A DNA stretch of 64,000 bases from Trichostrongylus colubriformis (GCA_963978905.1 OZ022260.1:8049725-8113724), one strand, 5' to 3'; positions 23,408 to 35,394 are shown, counted from the first letter of the stretch. Numbers and translations are program-made. The notes: generated by a model from the letters alone, not told the origin.

Positions 23408-24349
23408 TAAATTCGAACACTAGCCATTCAAGTACTACAACTCCCAGCTTATGCATATTCCGACTAGCCTATTGCCTTCTGCAGATTGCTGTATTGTAAT
23501 CAAGTCTATCAGGGCAGAACAAGACAAAAAAGATATGGCGCGGTTCAGTGACCACGTAAAAATCCACTAGTTCTTCTCAGTCTGTATCACGCAAAATAAA
23601 ACCAATACAAAGATAAAAAGTGATAAAAGTGCAAAAATTGCAAGTGAATTAATTAAATATTGCTACACGCGCTTGCCAGCTCAAGCTATCCTCATTGTAT
23701 GATTGTGGATCCTACGCCGAGTATGGATTCAGCTTTGTTCCCCACTAGAGATCAAAGAGCAATGGCACTCTTTAGCCGCTAGCAGACTACGAAATACAGC
23801 TGCAAATAATCACTTCATTGAATCCATAGTATAAACATGCACATATATGTACGATTAATTGAAATCAGCAAAGACTAATACTAAAAATAAAAGGTAAGAG
23901 TTTCTAATACTAAACATGAAAACGACGTAAGAAATAAGTGATGAGATAGAGGGTAAAGATCAAAATAAGATGCTCATTGAGAGTAATTGTAGCGAAAACA
24001 AGTACTGCGACGCTCTACAGGTCTGTGACACCTACTAATCACTGGATTACATCGCTCAAGAGTGTGATTATCGCGCTGATAACTCCTCGATTAAGATTCA
24101 CATTTCGAATGAAAAATGGTGGTGTAGGATTCACGCAGTAGTGAAAATCGAAAAAACTGCAGTATCACACCTATGCTCAAAAATAGGCGTCGAATGAAGC
24201 GTGTATCATCACTTTGAACGCAGCAATTAGCATCCCCCACAACAAGATGTAGAAACGTTGAAACGAAGATCGCTATCAAGAAATTAAACCAAAAAGTAAC
24301 TCTGTAAGAAACAACGCAATATAAACAACAACAACAATACAATAGCAAT
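23408..24349. other. AT-rich 3' flank
   Basis: Lies downstream of the minus-strand gene ending at 24350 and probably includes its 3' UTR. The minus-strand ORF at 24091-24357 is hydrophobic noise without splice support. No other gene is seen. Confidence 0.4.
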
Positions 24350-26067
24350 CTACACATTTCGACTCATTAGTGGATTTCTGGATACAATAGGGGACTTTTT
24401 TGAAGACTGAGTGGGAGATTCAGCGACAACTTTGGAAAAGCTCTTCGAACGTGATCTCGCATGTGCATTTTCTGAAATGTTTACTCGCCTTCTCCTGTGT
24501 GGTGAGTGTTGATCCTCGCTTGATGAAGAAGAAATGTGTCGCTTGGGAGGAGCCACGGACTTTGCACTTTCGAAGTGGAACTTCTTCAGAGGTTTGTGGG
24601 GATCTGTGGGAGTACTCGTGAGCAAGACACTTTCTGTCTTATCCTTCGTCCGTCGTTGCTCCGATACTGATCGCTTTCGTTTCGGCATCGGTGAACCCCA
24701 TTCGCTCAATAGGGATTCTGCCAGAGACATGTTCATCTTTGCTTCTTCTACCTGCAAAATTCAATAGAACTATCGGACTCTAAAATTATAAAACGTGATT
24801 CCGAGAGAAGATAAAAAACTTTCCTCCATCCTCTCCCCTTGTAGCTGGAAGATTAATCGGTATACTAAGAGAGATAATCAATACTCTAGAAATACTGCAA
24901 TTATGCACAACTGATGGAAACTTGGTAGCTTAATTCAGAGCTGAATGTGAGGGAAGACCGCACTCAAAAAAATACGCATTTCCGAGGTAGTTTCAGGAAT
25001 AAAGCGGTGTCGTGACGAGATATGCTTGCGGGCGCAAGGTACGGGAAAAATGGGAGAGGGTACAGGGTATGATTTCTTCAAAACGCCAACGCATGCTGCC
25101 ATAGTTTACATGGAATATATGCAAAGAACATGACCTTATAAATGAGAGAATAAACATTAGAAGCGTCTTAACACGAAGTTTGCTAATGTTCAGAAACCAG
25201 GTCCATGGTCCTGCACAGAACTACCGAAGTTCTACTTTAAAAACTAGAAAAACTATAAAAATTTTCCACATACCACTGACATAGACTCGTTCATTCCTTC
25301 TTCCAAAAACTTCTCTATTGCCTCTGAATCGCTTTTGTACAGTGGACTGACTTCCTTTTTGGATTTGCTGGATCTGGACTGATTGCTCTTGGGGCCAGTT
25401 TCTTCAAGCAATTCCGATGAATCCACGTCCACAGTCTGAAATCAAATATTATTATAAACAATGGCAACAGTAAACAAATACGAATTCAATAATGTGGAGT
25501 ATGACACAACATGATCAACATAATAATACGAAACAAAAACAGAAAGATTTGGATGCTCCTAGCAGGCAACACAGTTTCGATTGTCCTATCTTTATGATAT
25601 CCGAGGAGAGAACGATTCCAAAGGTTTCTGCTGAGTCTACCTGCCAAAGCAAAAAAAACTCGTTCATTACACCAACCTCGAGGGTTAGATCGAATTCTTC
25701 TCCAGCTTGGATTTGAGCTGCGATCATACTCATCTCAGCTATGTCTTGCTCATCCATTTCTGGTAAGGGTTTCACCCGCTCCTCATGGCGACTTTGTACG
25801 AGTTCTTCACCTTCAACTTGTTCTCGATCGGATGAAATACCAAACAATTCACTACTCGCGTCACTTTCTTCCTCCATGTGGAATTCTGTAAGACGGAAGG
25901 AATTCATTACGATACTAAAAAGTCTCAAAGATAACGAAAGTTAAAGAGTATGCCTTCTCCCTGAGGTTCAAGCCTGAGAAGTGATGGACGGATACGCCAT
26001 ACAATGCTCAATATTTCACTCACTGTCAGCTTCACTATTCCCCATGTGAAGCCATTCACCACCAAAC
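24350..26067 (-). CDS. Acidic/SR-like probable nuclear protein, last four exons
   Basis: Exons in order: 26067-25954, 25885-25677 (acceptor GTCTTACAG), 25435-25274 (acceptor GATTTCAG, donor GTATGT) and 24751-24350 (acceptor ATTTTGCAG, stop TAG). Phases agree throughout (1, 0, 0), giving 294 residues. The start is hydrophobic (GFTWGIVKLTVSEILSIVW). Next come an acidic stretch (DASSELFGISSDREQVEGEE, DEQDIAEMSMIAAQIQ) and a basic, Ser-rich tail with NLS-like PMPKRKRS and SPHRRRRV plus many SP sites. The first donor would be GC (AAG|GCATAC, intron 68 nt). A GTGAGT at 26029-26024 gives another phase-valid but different-frame exon starting MGNSEAD. The donor at 25676 (GAG|GTTGGT) is also weak. I do not recognise the family; nuclear location is inferred from composition. 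Upstream exons are missing. Confidence 0.75.
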
Positions 26068-26089
26068 CTACATGCAGATTAAAAAAAAG

Positions 26090-26278
26090 CTCTAACAATC
26101 AGGGGGAAGGCATACCACCGTAGAGCGCCTATGCCTAGAAGGGGACAAGGAATCCTCTCTAGTAAGGCTTGGGAAAAAAATAAACGCTTGACTGTGCAGA
26201 CTGATCCCACATATCAGATGTGTAACTTTTTGTAAGATGCGCACCACCACCCCCTCACTGCGATAGCAGCGCAAAGCT
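26090..26278. repeat. Degenerate hAT-like MITE (family E)
   Basis: The right half matches family E (TGTAACTTTTTGTAAGATGC and CCCCTCACTGCGATAGCA). The left end AATCAGGGGG is barely recognisable. No clean target duplication is visible. Confidence 0.55.
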
Positions 26279-26724
26279 TCAGATGTTGCAACCACTACAG
26301 ACATATGGCAAAAAAAAACTACAGAAGTTGCATCCAGTACGCTTCAAGAAGGAACTGTTAAGTATATATCGCTTGCATTTTCCGTTTGTACCCTTCACAT
26401 CGGTATTATTGCAGCCATTTCAGTCTTTGGAACGAAAACAGCAGCGTCCACAACAATAGAATTAAAGAAATCGTGGAATTTTGAAGAAGCATTAAACGAA
26501 TAGAAAAGTGGGATCAAATGTTGGATATGTGAAAACGGTGAAATCGTGGAGTTACCGATATCGCGATATTTACAGCGGAAAAGGATTAAATACATATCGA
26601 CTATATATTAACATATTTCCACATGTCTATGGCGTCAATAACTTTGCCTTAGATATCATTCATACCAATAACCGAATTCCCAGATGTCCTCATATTTTGA
26701 GTGAGTACCCGACAGCGTACTGTT

Positions 26725-27035
26725 AGAAACTTGGTTATAGGGGTTATTTGGTGCCCTGATCACGAATATCGCATTCGTTTTCAACGTTGGCGGCATTTTG
26801 CACCAAAATGGCTCAATTATTGCACTGCTGCTAACACTCTTCACTGGTTTTGTCACACACACACACACACGTTGAAAACGAATGCGATATTCGTGATCAG
26901 GGCACCAAATAACCCCTATAACCAAGTTTTCTACCAAATTTGGTGAGAATGAACTTGGTGCAATAGTTGCGCCACTTTGGTGCAAAATGGCGCCAACGTT
27001 AAAAATTAATGTGATATTCGTGATCAGGGGTCTCA
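26725..27035. repeat. Long hairpin with a third arm
   Basis: Arms of about 62 bp at 26725-26786 and 26870-26932 are near-perfect complements (GGTTATAGGGGTTATTTGGT and its mirror), with an 83-bp loop ending in a CA run. A second pair, TTTTGCACCAAAATGGC at about 26797 and GGTGCAAAATGGCGCCAACG at about 26980, is also inverted. A partial third copy of the arm, ATATTCGTGATCAGGGGTCT, sits at about 27013. A transcript would fold strongly. ORFs at 26656-27036 are artefacts of this. Confidence 0.8.
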
Positions 27036-28397
27036 ATTACCCCTGTAGGCAAAGTTTTAGCAAAAAAAATTTTTTTGCCCCAATCGACCCCCACTGGGGT
27101 TGTAATAGCCGAATAGTTCCGAAAATTCAAATGGTAGCGTATACAAAGCCGTCACTCTAAGTAGGGTTGTAGGATTATACAAGTATACGACACGGAGCAT
27201 GTCATTGATACCATGGTTAAAAGACAATTACTATAACGGTACATACGTTTTACTCATCAGTAACGCAAAGGTTTTGACGTTCTATAAACAACTGTTGCTC
27301 GTATACTTAAAAAGTAAAAAGATTAAGGGGATAAGAGTAAGGGGAAAAGAATGGACAATGAAAATGAATTTACAAGCATTTGAAAGCAAACGGTTGGCGC
27401 GTTGCTCGCCGCTGCCGCGACGCAACATGCGATCTCATTGGGGCGCGTAATCTTTCACCTTCTCGTTTAATGCGTATTCCATCAAGCCTGGTCTATCCTT
27501 TCGTATGACGAATACTCACTAAAATGAAAAGTGAAATTTTGCCGAAACACTTAGGCACAAGTAAATCTGAAAAGAGCCCCTTTCTTTTTGGGACATGATC
27601 TGCTCGAACATACATTTCAATCGATGGGCTCGGAAAGAGAGAGCATTGTAGTCGTCGCGGGTTGCATACCGTAGACTTTCGAGAAATTCAAAAAAAAAAA
27701 TCTATTAGCGTAGTTTCCGCCTGTACGAATAGCGGTGATTGTGACTTTTTCCTCCATTTCCTTTATCCAGCACCTCTGTTCTTCCTGTTCCTGTTTTGTT
27801 TCTCTTACATTATTATCCATTTCGTTTTTTGGCTTCTCACTTGTGTTAGACTTAAACTCCAGTTTTTTTCAGTTCAGTTGTTGGGCTATGGGAGGACGTG
27901 TACCACTTCATCGAGCCGGGTTCACAGCTGTGTGAATATACAATGTGGGGATGTGACACTCGGATTGCCTCACCGCGTGCTGCAAATGCCTTGCCGGTAC
28001 CGTTGTAAATTGGTCGGCCGCCGCTTCCTCGCGTGATCTGACTCGGTTAGAGTGTCCCGATACCTACCACCACTCGGGGGACTCGGAGAAAATATCGCAA
28101 ATTCCATTTTTTTACAACTATGATTGCCACTTAGAATCAAATGAAAGCTTATTGTTATGGATTGAAAACTTTTGTTGAAATATACACATTTCCAATAATG
28201 TTTTTATCCCTCTCCTTGCTGAAGAGCACTGAGCGAGGTTATTCATCGTTATTCGGTTTCCGTCTGAAGGTCGGAAACCAACACTTACTACCAAGACCCC
28301 CCCCCCTAGAAGGAAATTTTCAGAAGATTAAAATGGAAAATAATGTTAATACTCAACTATAATCCTTCGTTATTACCGAAGAGCCAACGCAGCCACT
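27036..28397. other. No supported gene
   Basis: Contains repeat-derived material around 27600-28050, a pyrimidine-rich tract near 27770 and a C run near 28299. The 124-codon ORF at 27662-28036 is low-complexity and lacks splice borders. Confidence 0.4.
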
Positions 28398-28720
28398 TCA
28401 TCCAAAGGCACACCACGCGATGATCAGATCAGTTGCTTACTTTCTTGGGTCGAGTCGGTCCATGAATAACTCAGGCAGCACATTTGTTGCGGCTGCACGG
28501 TGCACCCTCGCGATGATGTGCCTGCTTGTATTCAACCAAACCACGCAAAATGCACATGGAGGTGCTCGGTAGTGCAGCAGTAGAGAAAAGAATGGAATGA
28601 TTAGAAACGCAAGATAAAAGAGGCCGAAAACCCGTCTTCTTACTCCTTTCCTTCCACCCTCTCTGCATCACTAAAGGCTGCAAGTGGATGCAGACAGGGA
28701 GGGACTTTCAACCATTCGCG
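28398..28720. repeat. AAAGGCACACCACGCGAT repeat
   Basis: Starts with AAAGGCACACCACGCGATGA and GTTGCTTACTTTCTTGGG, matching the segment at 47118-47265. The second half resembles 30940-31090 (CTCTGCATCACT). Non-coding composite repeat. Confidence 0.6.
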
Positions 28721-28904
28721 AACGCTGCCGTGCCCTCCTAGCAACGCGCGCCAGATGCAGACTTGACTGGCTCGAACGTTCATTCACATAGAACTTGTCC
28801 TCCCAGTTCTCACGTTCTCCTCATCTCTAGCGGTGCTTTAAACTGATTTTCTCGCCTTTTTAATTTGCTTTTTTGATTTGCTGTACAGCGCTTTAAGCAT
28901 GTTA

Positions 28905-29350
28905 GGAAAATGAACAAAGGAACAGGAAGGGGTCCGTCGAAAGAGGAAGATGCAAAGAAATTACCATTTTGCAACGAATATTCAATGCTAGAAGCGATGG
29001 GTGGGGTCCACGAGGTCGAATTTCCGCTTCGCGGCGTTTCACTCGCGGCGCCCCCGTACGACTCGCCGTTTCGATTGCCCTTGGTCGCCCGGCCGAGCAT
29101 GACTGCGTCACGCCTGCGCTTTCCACTCATGCCACACTGCCTCGCTTGAAGGCTGCCATGCCTTGCCACCGGCACTCGCAGCCGCCGTGCCGCTCATCGC
29201 GCGCGGCCGCGCGGAAATTCGACCTCGTGGACCCCACCCAGAAGCGATAATCGGTGAAAAAATCCGCATTTAAAAGCGCGGCGCTGTGGTGTGTATTCGC
29301 GTCACATTCGCATCAACACAATGACTCTCCGAGTTGTCCGCTGTGGAGAT
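28905..29350. repeat. Repeat copy G1, interrupted by a MITE
   Basis: Flanks of the insertion (28905-28998 and 29240-29350) align with an uninterrupted copy at 54236-54430: shared AATCGGTGAAAAAA, GTGTGTATTCGCG and CTCCGAGTTGTCCGCTGT-type segments. Confidence 0.75.
28999..29239. mobile_element. GC-rich MITE with 9-bp target duplication (Mutator-like)
   Basis: 241 bp with inverted ends GGGTGGGGTCCACGAGGTCG and CGACCTCGTGGACCCCACCC (about 30 bp paired). Perfect 9-bp direct repeat AGAAGCGAT at 28990-28998 and 29240-29248. The paralogous copy at about 54311-54320 has a single AGAAGCGATAATCGG, i.e. the empty site. A 9-bp duplication fits Mutator-like elements. The interior is GC-rich and non-coding, with base composition unlike its surroundings. 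Confidence 0.9.
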
Positions 29351-30031
29351 GTCCTTTGTTGCCTCGTAGGGCTTTTTCTATTAATCGGTGATAATATGAA
29401 TTAAGTGAAACAACACACAGCAACAAACGAGTAAAACAATTATGTGATGAATAAGCGAAAGGGTAAGAAAAAAATGTGCTAATTAATTCACTTTCGACGT
29501 CTTGACAAGGTGCGATGTGTGCATTGCGGCAACTACAGGCCACCTTCCTCCCACACAGTAAACCAAATTTGCCCTTCTCTCAGCGTCTTTAAAGGCACAT
29601 TCCAGGATTAGGGGAACATTGCAGTCCTTTCACATGACCTAATAGTTCCCCGAACGGGCAGGGAGGCTGTGCACATATCGAAGCGCGATGATGAGTCATC
29701 GCAGCGCGCGGAGCTCTTGAAGCCAGCTCGGCCGCACCCTGAAGCTCGGGCGCGCCCATTTCAGACGTGATTGTTGGCAATGACGGTGGCAATGATGGCA
29801 ACAACGTGGCAAATGAGGTCTACGATTTGTGTGATAATATAAGATAAGGAAGAGATGCCAATGATAAAGGAGACATTGACATGAGAAAACAAGTGATTTA
29901 CTAGAGTTCCTTCTGATACCAGCCAGCGGGAACGATTCAAAGGCTCGTTTTCACGCGGTAATCTCGTCTAGGCCCAGATGACAGGAGGTCTTATTTTTGC
30001 CCTTTTCGGGGACTTTTTTTTTGGATTTTTC
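29351..30031. other. 3' flank of the 30032-35394 gene
   Basis: No exon seen. Contains a TTTAAAGGCACATTCCAGGA repeat end at about 29589 and probably the 3' UTR of the minus-strand gene. Confidence 0.4.
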
Positions 30032-33000
30032 TTAGTCGGCGTATTCCTCACCATCTCGGATTTCATAGCTTAGCGCTTTAACCCACTCAGGGTAATCCTG
30101 GAATATGCCTTTAAATTCTTTCGCGTATCGGCCGAACTCTTCCGTAGTGATCCGTGTGCGTTTCGCTGTTAAAAAAACACGTAAAAGAAATTTTGGACCA
30201 TAGTGGCATCTTTCGTCCAACAGAATCCGCCTGTTGGTGAAACAGGCCTCATTGCTGAAGATGATGAATTGATTTTTATCACGTGATGATTATACGAGCA
30301 ACGTTATTTGGGAATATATGTAGCTTTCACCAAAATAATCTGAAAAAGCTATACATGTGATCTGGCAGGTTCGTCCATTCGTCGCTCGCTTACACGTTCT
30401 AAAGGTTGACCATTACCTCAAAAACGGAGGGGGTACGATAAATTGTGCAACTGCTCGACTGTAAATAGCAAAAAAGCTCGGATGAAATGCTACTGAAGTG
30501 CAGTATTCATGAACTGACAATGACCAAAAAATGGTTCTGCTTACAGAATACTAGTCTTAGGTAACAGTTGAACTAAATTAAACAAGTAACAATGGCAAAA
30601 TTGTAAGTACGTTGTGTATATACAGTTCATCATGAAAAAAGCTGCAGTTCAATCTTTCAATCATCAGTCGAGGGGTCTTTTGAGTTTTTCGAATAAGTAT
30701 TTTGGAGTTGCAACTGTTGTTGAACAATCATCAGTCGCTTCAATCTATTCAGATGAGTCCATCAATGCTATGAATCTTTCAATGCTTCGCTGCTGGTTCA
30801 TAAACAATTCGTCGTCCATTCAAAATCTGCGCTGATTCGATTCTTCTCCGCTAAAACCATAACCTGAAACCTGAATTTATGCTGAACAACCACAGGGATA
30901 AATTTAAAAAAAAACCGCAAATTGCTCTCAACCACATGTGCTGTGTAGTGCAAAAATAGAGAAAGAACGGCCAAAAATTCTAGATTGGATCCGTTTTCTA
31001 TTGCTTATTATATCGAGCACGGATTCTCCCTCCCCCCGGACTCCCTTCCTCTGCATCACTGGAATGAGTGATGCAGACTGCAAGGCAAGCCAAGCCCACA
31101 CGCAGCCCGGCCCCGCCCCCCCCCCCCCCCCACCCCTACTCCATCGGCGGGTGTATATCATTAGGACAGAAACGTCGCGTGACCGTGTTTGGCGCGTTAC
31201 GAGATGGTGCGAGCTATGCGCGCCTTATCGGATGGGTCTTGAAGCGATGACGGTGCTACGCCTCATTCTAGGCGTAATCGCTTCAGGACTCAACTAATAC
31301 GGCGCGCATAGCTCGCACCATCCCGTCGCGTGCCGAACACGGCCACGCGACGTTTCTATCCTAACGATATACACCCCTCCATCGGCGACACTACACCGCA
31401 ACGCAACGTAGCGAGCCCGCGGTAGACAGCCTGAGGTACTTTTCAACTCAAGTTTCGCCTCATATTATCTTCTCGAAACACGTATAGACCATTTGTCTCC
31501 GCAGTTATAATCACCCTAATTACCCGTAAGGCCGCGTTCATACTCAGCGCCGGCAGAGCGTGGCTGCGTTCACAGTCAACGAGGCAGAGTGACACGCGGG
31601 GAGCAGAGACGACGCAGGCAACGAGGCAGAGTGGCATAGGCGGAGACGCAGAGACACTCAGCCATGCCCTGCCGCCGGCACCGCAGAGTGTGATCGCGGT
31701 CTAACGGTGCCTATAATTGAACCTAATAATCAAAAAAAGGAAAGAATACATGGAAAAGAAGTTTTCTGTGTAGCGTTCCATTCGCGAAATTCACCGCTGT
31801 TGAGTGCTTCCCTTCTTTAAACTTCCAATAAAGTAAATAACGGAGAAGTGAGGGTATCACTCATTTTGAAGAGATTCTTTTGCAAGCATGGAGAGCGAGA
31901 GATGGATAGCACTACAATTAATATGAAATGAGCTACAGAACAAAAAGGGCATTCTGCTGAAAGAAAGTAGTCACAAACGTTGACGGAGGAAGAAACCAGA
32001 GCGGCCAGTAGCTGCTCAGATGTGGAACCAGTGACATACAAACGATGCGTATCGATCGGTCCTGCCATCGTGAATCATTTTAAGCATGGTTAAGCATTTT
32101 TCTAAAAATTCTTCGCGCCACCCCCCATCTTTTCCCATGACCGAACATTATTATCAAACGGGCCAACTCGCTGATAAAATTGATAAATTGATCAGGATGG
32201 TAGGAGGTGTTGTATGACTAGTCGAGTGAGGAATCTTCGAGGAGGCACGGGGGGGGGGGGCTATCCTGGCTATCCTTTACAACGACCGAGTTCCAAGACT
32301 CCTGTAAGCGGTAATTAGAAATTGTCTTTGATCGATAGTCATGATTTGCTCATCGCTGAGCAACAGTCGTACTTAACATTGGCAAAAGTACACTACTGTT
32401 TATCGAATACTGCTTCTTCCAGAGCACCCACCTTGCAATATATAGTCCACACCTTGCAATATATAGTCCATTTCGGAAAAACTGATTGGGCGTTTCCCAC
32501 GGACTTGGGTGAATGGCGAGAGTGATACTACGTGGCGAGAGTGAGACTGTGTGGCGGGGTGAGAGAATTGAGAGAGTTTGATTCACGTCTATACAAGTCC
32601 GCAGGACACGCCCAATCAGTTTTTCTGAAATGGACTGTACCAACAACATCAATCATTTCAAAGGGAGCAGTATCGACAGCGTAGATATGTAAGAGGAATC
32701 TGGTCATATTTTCAAGAGAAAATTTCGTAACGTGATGCTTGATCCTGTTTATACTCCCCTTCATACCACCGCCAGCCAATCGATAAATCGCGGTGCTAAG
32801 GTAGTTGGGGGGGGGGACACTCGACAAGCAAGAGTAGCGCCCAATTTCTGCTCATAGGTACTCTCAAGGTTGTTTTATGCCTAGATACAGCTGACTAAGT
32901 GAGAAAACGATTGAATTATTCTTCCATTAGTATATTACGAAAAATTAGCTACAACTAGACTAAAAGACCACTTGCGCGCATTCGCCTAACCTAGGGGAAG

Positions 33001-35394
33001 GGAACCTCCTTCCCCAAGGCTTAGGCTAACATAGGACGAAAAAATAAGCACGAATTTGCTTTACAGAATCGTTTTTATGCAGAATTCGAAACCTATTCGG
33101 CTAACGCTATGGCTTCTTTGCGCTCTAGCCATGCGTTAGAGACGCAGAGACACTACTGCAGTGCCCCCCCCCCAACTACCTTAGCACCGGCATCGTCTGT
33201 TCGTTGTATACTCATACATGATTCCGGTGGATGATCGCAGTAAATCGAATATACCGCACTCCCTTCAACCAACCCAAATACGACGCTCACCGGGGAATCC
33301 CTGACTACTCTCAAATCTGATTGTAAGTGACTGCGAGCACGATCAATTCTTCTCAAGCAGAATAAATGGTAAATTTGATTTGTAGAGTTCGTATGAATCG
33401 TGAAAAAAAACTACGTGGATTAAACAGGTTCGATAAAGCAAATCAGTACGGTACTAAAAATTGTTCCTCTGTCACAATCAAGAAAATACAAATCAAAAAA
33501 TATAGAACGGTAAATCTTGAATGGAGCAAAAGAAAACACAAAAAGGAAGTAAGTTAAGGTTTTGATAACCTGCCAGAAATTTCTCGATTGAAGTAGAGAA
33601 AGGGCGGAAAGTGCTCTTTGCCATTAGCCAAACTACATACTTCTTTACATTCCATATCCTAATACAGTATGGGTATGCAAAGAAGCACGAAGTCTGAAGC
33701 ATATGGATGAAGAAGAGCCGAGAAATCGGAAAGGGGGGTGGGGAGGGGACAACTGCACTGATCACGTGACCAATCGATAAAGGGCAAGAGGCTCTAGTAA
33801 GAGAAAGGCGGGAATTACCGGCAGAAAGAGGCGGGAATCTAACGAAGGAGAAATTCAAACTTACCAGGTGACTTATGGCAATCCTCTACTGTAAAATCAC
33901 AGCCAACGGACTCCTGACCATAGTTAGATGTTGAGGTATCCAGAACAACCAGAACACACCTCTTTTGCCGTCACCTATGCGTCTTTGTGATTGACGCGGT
34001 CGTCGTCGTGTCGCTGTCGCTGTATTAATCATCGCCGATCGTATAGCGTCAAATTTCTGAACAATAATACTTGTTCCAGGCCACGACCGCATACGCGGAA
34101 CCCCTGGAGAGCCAGAGGAACGAGAGCAACCCCGCTCAACAGCTGTTAAACAACCTTTGAAGTTACCATATGGCCAGATGTGGCGGCGCAGATTCGCTGG
34201 GTAGGATGACCACCTGAATGTTGCCAAATTCAGCGAATTTCGCTAGTGTAGTGAGTTTCATCGTTGGATATATAGAAACACCTGTAAAAATCAATCTCAA
34301 AGCAGAAAGAAAAAAGCCTCAAAGTCGAGTAACAATCGCGCGGGAGGTCGTTGACGCGCGCGGCAACTACTTCCCGCCAATTTTTTTCGCCGAATCCTTC
34401 ATAGAAATACACGGGCGTGAGCGTTACATCAATGTGTGGGCAGAGTACTCTCCCGTGTCGTGGAAAATAGCCGCTCCAGTACTACCCTCCCCCCCCCCAC
34501 TGGGACCAAATACGAGCCTCCTCCTCTCTTTTTTGACCTCTACAATACCAACAACTGTTACCAGATTGTAACATTGCAATTACTTTATTGCTAAGTGTTC
34601 TTTTGGAGCAAAAAGACATATATTTATTCCACATTTCCTCATATGGATTTTCCGTAAGATACCCCTAGATTCCCATTTGCTTATTAAAATTCACATTCTA
34701 GTGCTTATCGCTGACCTCTGCAGGCACGCTCCTCCTTCCTGTCTGGTCAAATACGACCCCACCTCCCCCCCCCCCTCGTCGAGGATTCCTCGGCTCCCGG
34801 TGTACCCTGTGTTTGGGTGCTCAGGGCCATTTTGGTAAGGGTAAGGGTAAAAGCATGCTATACATGCCTGAACAGACTCTGAGATTAATTGATACCCTTA
34901 CGGTATTTTCGTTATGTTTTCTTCAGAACCAGCTTGGAGGTCTCTAGCACAACAGCATATGAAATCGTACTGTCAGAGCGGATCATTTATGGCAGTTATC
35001 CAAGAGAGAGAAAGGAGGCTACCTCTTATAAGGCCCCCTCTGGTAGATCTCTAAAGAACCGATGAGGGTTTTTGAAAAAAGTACCATGCAGGCTCGCTAT
35101 ACTTCCAAGAGGAAATTCGACAAAGAAATGAAAACGCGGTTAAAAATGGTGTAATCTGAAGAATGTGCTGTAATACCGTATCCAGCCAAAATAAGAAATC
35201 AAGCTAAGGAGTATCTTTGAATTGACCCTTTCAGAACTTTCTAGGCCTACAATCGCGATTGCAGTACTCATTATTCAATTAACTAATATCTGCTAAATTG
35301 TAAATCATTCAAAAAAAAAACAAACATTTACGTTTCCACAGTTACGCTTTACCCTCTAAATTTCTCACCTAAAATCGTCACCTCGACCGTCCAT
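30032..35394 (-). CDS. Complete four-exon gene, basic 145-aa protein of unknown function
   Basis: Exons: 35394-35369 (ATG; donor GTGAG), 34213-33960 (acceptor ACATTCAG, donor GTGTG), 33888-33865 (24-nt micro-exon between ATTTTACAG and GTAAGT) and 30165-30032 (acceptor TTTTTTTAACAG, stop TAA). Phases 2, 1, 1 match at every junction and the frame is open for 438 nt. The start was chosen because AATTTAG at 35409-35403 leaves only 8 nt before the ATG, as expected of a spliced-leader acceptor. The protein begins MDGRGDDFRWSSYPANLRRH. It has an Arg-rich middle (TATATRRRPRQSQRRIGDGK) and ends with a likely amphipathic helical region, TRITTEEFGRYAKEFKGIFQ then DYPEWVKALSYEIRDGEEYA. There is no signal peptide or membrane segment; nuclear location is a guess from basicity. 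The 3.7-kb last intron is full of repeats. Not a family I recognise. Confidence 0.75.
30940..31148. repeat. Repeat fragment with poly-C run
   Basis: TCCTCTGCATCACTGGAATGA and flanking pyrimidine-rich sequence resemble 28640-28700. A run of about 15 C is at 31117-31131. ORFs here reading polyproline are artefacts. Confidence 0.5.
31149..31376. mobile_element. Palindromic MITE, family B2 (copy 1)
   Basis: 228 bp. GGGTGTATATCATTAGGACA at the left pairs with TATCCTAACGATATACACCC at the right. The arms continue through CGTCGCGTGACCGTGTTTGG. It is almost a perfect palindrome, in the big intron of the 30032-35394 gene. Confidence 0.85.
31528..31702. repeat. Family D palindrome (copy 1)
   Basis: Starts GGCCGCGTTCATACTCAGCG, contains GAGACGACGCAGGCAACGAG and GGAGACGCAGAGACACTCAG, and ends near GTGTGATCGCGGTC. 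Copies at 56558-56752, 57514-57679, 59618-59790 and 61220-61342. Arms are partly complementary. It is GC-rich and non-coding. Confidence 0.7.
32464..32637. mobile_element. TA-flanked MITE, family A (copy 5)
   Basis: 174 bp between TAGTCCATTTCGGAAAAACT and TTTTTCTGAAATGGACTG, followed by TA. A short extra TATATAGTCCA duplication sits just to the left (about 32435-32460). Confidence 0.85.
32792..33188. mobile_element. Inverted-repeat element with GGTGCTAAGGTAGTTGGGGG ends
   Basis: The end sequence GGTGCTAAGGTAGTTGGGGG is mirrored at 33166-33188 (CCCCAACTACCTTAGCACC). The interior (about 397 bp) contains CTTCCCCAAGGCTTAGGCTA, similar in style to family E. I see no clean target duplication. Confidence 0.7.
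34690..34860. repeat. Dispersed repeat shared with 40440-40560
   Basis: GCTGACCTCTGCAGGCACGC and GGTCAAATACGACCCC recur at 40450-40510 (GCTGACCTCTGCAATTACTA, GTCAGATACGACCCC), both followed by TCGAGGATTCCT-like and GTGTACCCTG-like segments. No function visible. Confidence 0.6.

Noticed and set aside
26656..27036. 126-codon minus ORF and its plus-strand mirror
   Set aside because: Both are translations of the two arms of one hairpin.
34836..34856. GTAAGGGTAAGGGTAA telomere-like run
   Set aside because: Only about three imperfect units, not the nematode TTAGGC repeat.
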